From positions 1-12,079 of the forward strand of contig JAJRSY010000044.1 of assembly GCA_024278565.1 (NCBI GenBank): a DNA stretch of 12,079 nucleotides, given 5' to 3'. Positions within the stretch are counted from its first letter, which is position 1. Every line of letters starts with the position of its first letter. Positions 6,817 through 12,079 of the stretch are shown here, one piece after another. The DNA is from Bacteroidota bacterium (lineage in GTDB: Bacteria > Bacteroidota > Bacteroidia > Flavobacteriales > Flavobacteriaceae). The notes beneath the pieces were generated by a model. That model did no database searches. It saw only the letters and a program-made list of their open reading frames with translations, and had not been told where the DNA came from. The position numbers and the translations under genes were made by a program.

Positions 6817-7374
6817 ATGAACGAAGAGATTAGTTTTATACTTGATGCCACTAAAGAAAGTATGGATGCTGCCATTGCGCATTTAGAAAAAGCATTTTTA
6901 AAAATACGTGCCGGTAAGGCAAGCCCTGCAATGCTATCGAATGTCATGGTCGATTATTATGGATCGCAAACCCCATTGGCCCAAGTGGCGAACGTCAACA
7001 CCCCTGATGCCCGTACCCTATCGGTACAACCTTGGGAAAAGACAATGTTGGCAGAAATTGAAAAGGCCATAATGAACGCTAATTTAGGGCTCAACCCTAT
7101 GAATAATGGTGATTTCATTATTATCAACGTACCGCCCCTTACTGAGGAAAGAAGGCGCGAATTGGTAAAACAGGCAAAGGCCGAGGCAGAAGATGCCAAG
7201 GTAAGTGTGCGTACCGCCCGTCAAGATGCCAACAAAGAAATTCGTGGTTTGGATGATGCCTCTGATGATTTAAAGAAAAACACGGAAGGCGATGTTCAGG
7301 AACTGACCGATGGCTTTACCAAAAAAATTGAAAATTTCTTGGAGAACAAGGAAGTTGAAATCATGAAGGTTTGA
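6817..7374 (+). CDS. frr: Ribosome recycling factor
   Basis: A 185-residue ribosome recycling factor. With EF-G it splits the post-termination ribosome so that the subunits can be reused. Visible family signatures are RAGKASP (31-37) with the following MLSNVMVDYYGS, the segment QPWEKTMLAEIEKAI, and PPLTEERRRELVK (106-118). The C-terminal half is the long charged helix domain. Length is the family norm and no residue looks out of place. It lies 40 bp after pyrH in the usual pyrH-frr order and converges on the TolC-like gene. No convincing strong terminator was found in the 102 bp between the two stops. Confidence 0.97.
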   Translation: MNEEISFILDATKESMDAAIAHLEKAFLKIRAGKASPAMLSNVMVDYYGSQTPLAQVANVNTPDARTLSVQPWEKTMLAEIEKAIMNANLGLNPMNNGDFIIINVPPLTEERRRELVKQAKAEAEDAKVSVRTARQDANKEIRGLDDASDDLKKNTEGDVQELTDGFTKKIENFLENKEVEIMKV

Positions 7375-7476
7375 TACGTACTCCCGAAATTTTAAGAGAT
7401 ATAATCAGCTTGCTGGTTTACTGAATTTTAAATTTAGAAGGGGCTTCAGGTAGGCGATTTAGGTTTTTTGAAGGTG
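7375..7476. other. Convergent intergenic gap between frr and the TolC-like gene
   Basis: This 102-bp stretch contains only weak structure. A GAAG/CTTC stem with a three-base loop (about 7437-7447) could serve the minus-strand operon, since the minus-strand sequence after it is AT-rich. It is far weaker than a standard terminator. Confidence 0.3.
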
Positions 7477-8877
7477 TCAATCAAGAAGTCCGCCAAGGGT
7501 GTATATGGTCATCAATTCTGCATTTTTGTTCTTGGTCAGCAACGCTATATATTTCAATTGGGTCTGTATGTACCCAACTTCTCTTGAGTTCACCAAGAAC
7601 AAAGAGCTCTCCCCTAGATCAAACAGCTGCCGCTCACCTTTCAATAAACTTCTAGAGTTGTCTACGGTTTGGGCGTATAGGTCTATTTGTTCTTTTGTTG
7701 TGTTCCATTGGTTACGGGCAGCAATGGCCTTGTACTTTATGATTTCTTGCTTGTTGCTTATTTGAAGGTTCGATTCTTGTAGTTTCAAATTCGCCAATTT
7801 AAGAGCCCCTCTTTCTTTTCTTAAAAAAAGCGGCACTTGAAATGCCAGACCCCAGGTGTAATTGTTTATAGTGAAGTTTTCAAATGATCCATCTCCCATA
7901 TATTCTGTAATAGGATTGTAGTTTAAATTCAATTGTGGCTTTAATTGTTCTCTTTTCAAACGTTTGTCCACTTCAAGTTGTTTGATTTTCAAACGGGATT
8001 GATCCAATTCAGGGTGACTGTTTATTAGTGAGTCCATTTGTATAAGCAATGCGGCATTCGTGTTTGTAACCGAAACATTTTCTCTTGATATAGGAACTGT
8101 ACCTGTTGCCACTTCTAATGGAACTACACCATCATCCCATAAAAAAGTGGACAACAATGCAGATGAATTTGTAAATTCAAGTTGTGATTGTTGTAGCGCA
8201 AGCTTTCTGTCCTGAACCTGAATACTGGCCTCTAAGGTATCAATTGTAGGCCGGTCGCCCAATTCAGCGCCTAACTTTACGGCAACCGATCTTTCATGTG
8301 CCAGTCTGTAAGCTTCTTTATAAACCAATAGGGTATTGTACGATTTAAACCATTTCCAATAGGTTGTGCCGGCTGCATAGATCAACTCGTTGATAAGTAT
8401 TTGCTTTTCCATTTCAGAGATTTCCTGAAACAGATGCGCTTTTTTAAGGGCTGCCCTACGCTTGTCGATAAACAAACCTTCACCTACTGGAATTGAAATT
8501 CCGCCGTATAGCAAGCCGTTGTTCGGGCTTGTATCTTCAGGGTTCAGAAAAGCCCCCTGATTTTGTTCATACCCGCCCTTTAGTTCGATACCGAACCATG
8601 TTGGTATTTTCAGCCCCCCGTTTATTTGGCTATAGTATTGTTCGTCCTTGAAATACTTTTGCCCTATGTCGGTGTGTATTTTAGGGTCAAAAGCTCCTCT
8701 GGCATAGAGTAAAGCAGCTTTTCCCTCATATAGTTTAAGGTTTGCGCGCTTTGCCAATGGATGTTCTTCTTTAACAGTTCCAATAAAATCTTGATAGGTT
8801 AAGACCATCGTACTATCATTTTGTGAAAAGGCACAAATATGAAAAAGCAACAGTAAAATGCCAATGGGTACTTTCAT
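7477..8877 (-). CDS. TolC-family outer-membrane efflux protein
   Basis: A 466-residue outer-membrane channel of the TolC type, the exit duct of the tripartite exporter encoded with it. The N-terminus is a Sec signal peptide (about residues 1-18, hydrophobic stretch then AFS before QND). The mature chain starts with a helix containing EEHPLAKRANLKLYEGKAALLYARGAFDPKI, the first of two coiled-coil repeats typical of outer-membrane efflux proteins. The PTWFGIELKGGYEQN and ISIPVGEGLFIDKRRAALKKA stretches (about 92-147) look like the membrane beta segment and the start of the next helix. The second repeat begins with SHPELDQSRLKIKQLEVDKRLKREQLKP. It is the last gene of the operon, 7 bp after the HlyD gene. 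The substrate is not indicated. Confidence 0.85.
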   Translation of the reverse strand: MKVPIGILLLLFHICAFSQNDSTMVLTYQDFIGTVKEEHPLAKRANLKLYEGKAALLYARGAFDPKIHTDIGQKYFKDEQYYSQINGGLKIPTWFGIELKGGYEQNQGAFLNPEDTSPNNGLLYGGISIPVGEGLFIDKRRAALKKAHLFQEISEMEKQILINELIYAAGTTYWKWFKSYNTLLVYKEAYRLAHERSVAVKLGAELGDRPTIDTLEASIQVQDRKLALQQSQLEFTNSSALLSTFLWDDGVVPLEVATGTVPISRENVSVTNTNAALLIQMDSLINSHPELDQSRLKIKQLEVDKRLKREQLKPQLNLNYNPITEYMGDGSFENFTINNYTWGLAFQVPLFLRKERGALKLANLKLQESNLQISNKQEIIKYKAIAARNQWNTTKEQIDLYAQTVDNSRSLLKGERQLFDLGESSLFLVNSREVGYIQTQLKYIALLTKNKNAELMTIYTLGGLLD

Positions 8878-8884
8878 CTTAAGG

Positions 8885-10225
8885 TTATTTGTCCTTCATA
8901 TAGGATTTGTAATAATCAGGTGGAAAACCATTGACCTTTCGCCACATTTCGTACCAGATCCGAACATCTTTAAGTAATACCATATTGATCGTGCCTGCCC
9001 CGACCCTAAGGGCCTCTGGCCAATGATGGTCATTTGGGTCAGGTTGGACCAGAATACGGTACATTCCGTTTTTACTGGTGAAGTTGTCCATAGCATATAC
9101 CTTTCCGCCATAAGTGCCATGGCTGGTATTGGGCCAGCCCGAAAAAACAATGGCAGGCCAGCCATCAAATTGAATTCTAACGGGCTGCCCTTTTTCCAAT
9201 AAAGGAAGATCGATGGGCTTAACGTACATCTCAATCGCAAGATCGTAAGTTTCAGGCATGATACTTACTATTTTTGAACCTTCTTTTATACTTTCCCCAA
9301 TTCCCGATTGAATGGTTTTGGTGATAAACCCATTCTGGGGTGCGGTAATGTAATACATGCCCGAGCGCAAAGAATAGTTTGTAAATTGGCTTTCCAATTT
9401 GGCAACATCAGCTTGTGCGGTATACATATTCGAAAAAGCCGTGTGCTTCTCTGACTCCGCCTTGGAAATTTTATCACGATATTGGATCTGTACCGAGTTT
9501 TTTTCTACCTCGGCATTGATCAATTTGTTCTTGCTTGTGAGAAACTTGTTTTTTTTCGCTACCATATCGGCATCGGCCTTTTGCATGGTTTGATTTCGTT
9601 TTTCTAGATCGGTCAGTGACTTTAGACCACTTTCGTGCAATTGCTGCATTCGTTGGTGCTGGGTCTTTGAAATATCGTAGTTGATAACAGCGGCCTCATA
9701 TGCGCTACTATCACTTAACACCATAAACTGGGCTTGTTGCCACTTGTTCTCTGCCTGCTTCCGTTTAAGGATGCTTGTATTGTGCAATGCTCCTATTTGA
9801 TTGTTCAATGCACTTATTTTATTGTTATAGGAACTGGCCGTACTTTCTTTGGCTTTTAGCTGGTTCTTTGTTCTGCCCAACAGATCAGGGTCTAGGTATT
9901 CGTTTTTAATTTCAGAAATAAAGAGTACGGTATCCCCTTTTTTCACATAATCCCCTTCTTGTACGTACCATTTTTCAATTCTACCCGATATCATTGATTG
10001 AATAGTTTGGGGCCGTTGTTCGGGCCTAAGTGTTGTTACAATTCCTTTAGACTGAATATTCTGGGTCCAGGGTAAGAACATGATAAGAAAAAACAACCCG
10101 AACACTATGGCTATTAAACGCAAAAAGACTTTTTCAGATTTGAGCTTTTCAACACGATCAAGAGATGGGAACTTCTCTTTATCTATCATCAAATCGTTAT
10201 TCTCATGTGGTGAAATGTTGAGCAC
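8885..10225 (-). CDS. HlyD-family membrane fusion (adaptor) protein
   Basis: A periplasmic adaptor that links the inner-membrane ABC transporter to the TolC channel. In the 446-residue reading, a single inner-membrane helix lies at about 33-52. The first lipoyl-like half is SGRIEKWYVQEGDYVKKGDTVLF (80-102). A long coiled coil covers about 118-285, the second lipoyl half is TAPQNGFITKTIQSGIGESIKEGSKIV (294-320), and a beta-barrel domain follows to about 425. The start is uncertain: the codon at 10225-10223 is GTG, giving 446 residues, while an ATG at 10189-10187 (residue 13) would give 434. Both leave the helix intact. The gene starts 12 bp after the ABC stop and ends 7 bp before the TolC-like gene. 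Cargo is unknown. Confidence 0.88.
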   Translation of the reverse strand: MLNISPHENNDLMIDKEKFPSLDRVEKLKSEKVFLRLIAIVFGLFFLIMFLPWTQNIQSKGIVTTLRPEQRPQTIQSMISGRIEKWYVQEGDYVKKGDTVLFISEIKNEYLDPDLLGRTKNQLKAKESTASSYNNKISALNNQIGALHNTSILKRKQAENKWQQAQFMVLSDSSAYEAAVINYDISKTQHQRMQQLHESGLKSLTDLEKRNQTMQKADADMVAKKNKFLTSKNKLINAEVEKNSVQIQYRDKISKAESEKHTAFSNMYTAQADVAKLESQFTNYSLRSGMYYITAPQNGFITKTIQSGIGESIKEGSKIVSIMPETYDLAIEMYVKPIDLPLLEKGQPVRIQFDGWPAIVFSGWPNTSHGTYGGKVYAMDNFTSKNGMYRILVQPDPNDHHWPEALRVGAGTINMVLLKDVRIWYEMWRKVNGFPPDYYKSYMKDK

Positions 10226-10237
10226 AGCCGTTAGTTT

Positions 10238-11944
10238 TTAAAGTTTGATACTATTTTTCATTTCATTATAGGAACCTACTTTGTTCACTTTGCCATCTTT
10301 CAATAGAATAATGCGGTCTGCCTGTTTTGCCAAATAATCATTGGAAGAAACAGCCAAAATGGTCCACTTATTTTGTTTTTCGGTTAGAAAGTCAATGATT
10401 TTTTTACAAGTAAGTTGGTCAAATTGTTCGAATGAATTTTCCAATAAGAGTATCTTGGGCTTGTGTGAGATAGCCCTGGCCAATAACAATTTAGAGACGA
10501 CCTTTTCAGACAGCCCTTTTCCCTGGGTATTCAATAGGGTATTATAGCCCTCGGGCAAGCTCTTTATAAACTCGTTCAGTTCTAAATTATCAATTGCCCA
10601 TCTTACATTTTCGAAGGTGGCATTTTCCCTTCCCAAGGAAATATTGTCAAGAACAGAACCTTCGAACAACTGTTCCATAGCGATGTGGTCTCCAATTGCT
10701 TCTCTTGTTGAGCTCAATGATAAATTGCCAAAGGGCAACCCGTTGAACGAAACTGCACCCTCTTGTATCTCGTACAATCCCGCTATTATTCGTAACAATG
10801 TACTTTTTCCTGAACCACTTTCTCCTGTAATTATGACTATTTCACCCTTTTCGAGTGTCAATGACAGGCCATTCAATGATTTTTTGGTTGTATACGGATA
10901 GGTAAAGCTTACATTGTGAAGTTCTAGGGCGATTCCGTCATCTGATGGGTGGTGTTCGAAGTCTATTCCGGTTTCCCTTTCAATTTCAAGATCTGTTACC
11001 TGTCCGATTTTTTCAAGTGCGGTAAGAATATCATAGATAGATTCAAAACTTAGGGCAATTTTTTCAACTGCCGCCAAAATGATCAAAACCATTATTTCAG
11101 CTGCGATAAACTGGCCGATGTTCATTTCTTGGTCCATGACCAAAATGCCACCGATTGCAAGAAAGGCAGTTGCTATAATAACCTTAAAAGCCACCATCAA
11201 CGAAAACTGTTGTATTAAAACAGCAAAATGATCTTCTCGTGCAGCGAGGTACTTCTCAACGTATTTATCTGTTTGCTGTAGTGGTAAATCTGTTTTTCCC
11301 GCCATTTTAAAGGTAATGGCCGTGCGGGATAATTCTTGTATCCAATGTGCTACCTTATACTTGAATTTAGATTCATTAAGACTTGACTCCATTCCCTTTT
11401 GAACGGTAAACTTAAACATTACAAAAACCAGCAGTAACAGAACAAGACTGAACAAGATGAAAAATGGATGGTAAAATGATAGGAACAATAAGCTGAAAAC
11501 GACAATGAACACTGCCGTAGAAAAATCGATCAGAATTTTTGAAAGCCCTTTCTGAACAGAGGTGACGTCAAAAAATCGGTTCATCAATTCGGGTGCGTAC
11601 TGTTTGTAAATAACTTCTAAGCGAATTCTGGAAATACGATGCGAAAATTCAAATGCCGCCCGAGTGAAAATCTTCTGTTGTAAGTTTTCGGTGATTCGCA
11701 ATTGAAAAATATGCAATACGCCAGTAACCGCGATCCCAAGAACGACAAAAACAACAAGAACTACCCAAGAAGTGTTGATTTGACCCCCTTGAATCAGGTT
11801 GACGATGGCCTGAATGCCCAAGGGCAGTGACAAGCTAATCACTCCATTGAAAATAGCGTAGATGTGGATGTTTCGTATTTCTTTTTTGTCCGACCTTAAC
11901 AATTTCCACAAACGCTGTATAGGGGTAATCGAGTTGTATTTCAT
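10238..11944 (-). CDS. ABC exporter half-transporter with a degenerate ATPase domain
   Basis: A 568-residue fused permease/ATPase of the type I secretion-like ABC family. The first ~310 residues contain about six hydrophobic segments (around 27-52, 60-82, 140-158, 160-180, 250-272 and 278-295). The nucleotide-binding domain starts near 338. The A-loop aromatic (FTYP, Y349) and the P-loop GESGSGKST (374-382, K380) are intact. The rest is degenerate. The Q-loop position reads IA instead of PQ (421-422). The LSGGQ signature reads LSEKV (478-482). Walker B and the catalytic Glu read LLLEN instead of LLLDE (E502, N503). The H-loop His is Ser (VSS, 532-534). D509 of the D-loop remains. It may bind ATP but should hydrolyse it poorly, unless it works with another partner. 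No C39 peptidase domain is present. It is the first gene of the export operon; the substrate is unknown. Confidence 0.85.
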   Translation of the reverse strand: MKYNSITPIQRLWKLLRSDKKEIRNIHIYAIFNGVISLSLPLGIQAIVNLIQGGQINTSWVVLVVFVVLGIAVTGVLHIFQLRITENLQQKIFTRAAFEFSHRISRIRLEVIYKQYAPELMNRFFDVTSVQKGLSKILIDFSTAVFIVVFSLLFLSFYHPFFILFSLVLLLLVFVMFKFTVQKGMESSLNESKFKYKVAHWIQELSRTAITFKMAGKTDLPLQQTDKYVEKYLAAREDHFAVLIQQFSLMVAFKVIIATAFLAIGGILVMDQEMNIGQFIAAEIMVLIILAAVEKIALSFESIYDILTALEKIGQVTDLEIERETGIDFEHHPSDDGIALELHNVSFTYPYTTKKSLNGLSLTLEKGEIVIITGESGSGKSTLLRIIAGLYEIQEGAVSFNGLPFGNLSLSSTREAIGDHIAMEQLFEGSVLDNISLGRENATFENVRWAIDNLELNEFIKSLPEGYNTLLNTQGKGLSEKVVSKLLLARAISHKPKILLLENSFEQFDQLTCKKIIDFLTEKQNKWTILAVSSNDYLAKQADRIILLKDGKVNKVGSYNEMKNSIKL

Positions 11945-11961
11945 TGGTCACAATCGTTAGT

Positions 11962-11992
11962 TGAAACTATGCACTTTAGTGCAAGACTTTCA
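11962..11992 (+). mobile_element. Imperfect palindrome, likely left end of an IS200/IS605-type element
   Basis: TGAAA (11962-11966) pairs with TTTCA (11988-11992), and TGCAC (11970-11974) pairs with GTGCA (11979-11983) around the loop TTTA. Unpaired CTA and AGAC form an internal loop. A subterminal imperfect hairpin just upstream of tnpA is the recognition structure of IS200/IS605 elements, which lack terminal inverted repeats. If so, the element's left boundary lies between here and the ABC start codon at 11944. The cleavage site itself could not be assigned. Confidence 0.45.
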
Positions 11993-12021
11993 GTTGCCAC
12001 ACATTTTTCTATATTAGTTGA

Positions 12022-12079
12022 ATGGGAAATAAACAAAGGCGATCTGGTCATACGGTATCTTGGTTGACGGTCCATGTAG
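12022..12079 (+). CDS. tnpA: Probable IS200/IS605-type Y1 transposase TnpA, N-terminal fragment (cut by window edge)
   Basis: An open frame begins at the ATG at 12022 and runs off the right edge. It encodes 19 residues, MGNKQRRS followed by GHTVSWLTVHV. The last part lines up with the first beta strand of IS200-type transposases, where I recall the pattern HNVSVLLYHFV just before the conserved KYRR segment. These enzymes use a single catalytic Tyr (Y1) and an HUH motif to cut and join single-stranded DNA at hairpin ends. Neither motif is within the window, so the call rests on 19 residues plus the hairpin about 30 bp upstream. It is transcribed away from the export operon. It could instead be an unrelated short gene. 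Confidence 0.5.
   Translation, partial: MGNKQRRSGHTVSWLTVHV

Noticed and set aside
10238..11944. Pseudogene call for the ABC transporter because of its missing ATPase motifs
   Set aside because: The frame is full-length without frameshift or stop, the P-loop is perfect, and tightly coupled partner genes are intact.
7477..11944. Bacteriocin-type exporter with leader peptidase
   Set aside because: The ABC protein begins almost directly with its membrane domain and has no C39 peptidase domain or Cys/His motif at the N-terminus.

Overview
The window looks like chromosomal DNA from a member of the Flavobacteriaceae (Bacteroidota). The base composition is AT-rich and there are no Shine-Dalgarno-like sites before the starts. 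Several upstream regions carry TAnnTTTG-like -7 boxes, and the proteins have a flavobacterial flavour: a KFGGAS-type aspartate kinase, a 605-residue fused acyltransferase, an M61 lipoprotein peptidase and a TolC/HlyD/ABC set. All of this rests on reading the sequence; no database search was run.

Layout. At the left edge (1-73, minus) is the first part of class 1 fructose-1,6-bisphosphatase. It is divergent from a translationally coupled pair on the plus strand: an SSAT-like GNAT acetyltransferase (184-663) and a monofunctional aspartate kinase (660-1910). A two-domain acyltransferase follows (2000-3817, plus), built like the fused OlsF-type ornithine/amino-acid lipid synthases. It converges on an M61-family, PDZ-containing lipoprotein metallopeptidase (5718-3847, minus). 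A 350-bp divergent intergenic region (5719-6068) is rich in structure: an imperfect hairpin, GTCT-based short repeats, a terminator-like hairpin with a T-tract, and a 78-bp inverted-repeat unit with a perfect internal palindrome. It precedes pyrH (true start 6069) and frr. These converge on a three-gene export operon on the minus strand: ABC transporter (11944-10238), HlyD-type adaptor (10225-8885) and TolC-type outer-membrane protein (8877-7477). At the right edge (from 12022, plus) is the start of what looks like an IS200/IS605-type tnpA. A left-end-like imperfect palindrome lies between it and the ABC gene.

How the genes work together. pyrH and frr are housekeeping genes (pyrimidine nucleotide supply and ribosome recycling). 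fbp and the aspartate kinase are central metabolism. The acyltransferase fusion probably makes a phosphate-free amino-acid lipid for the membrane. The ABC/HlyD/TolC genes encode a complete tripartite export path across both membranes. Its ABC subunit keeps the P-loop but has lost nearly every other catalytic motif, which is the most unusual protein-level observation here.

Most of the window is ordinary core genome. The points worth a second look are the degenerate ABC ATPase, the repeat/terminator block before pyrH, the possible IS insertion directly upstream of the export operon, and the fused lipid synthase.
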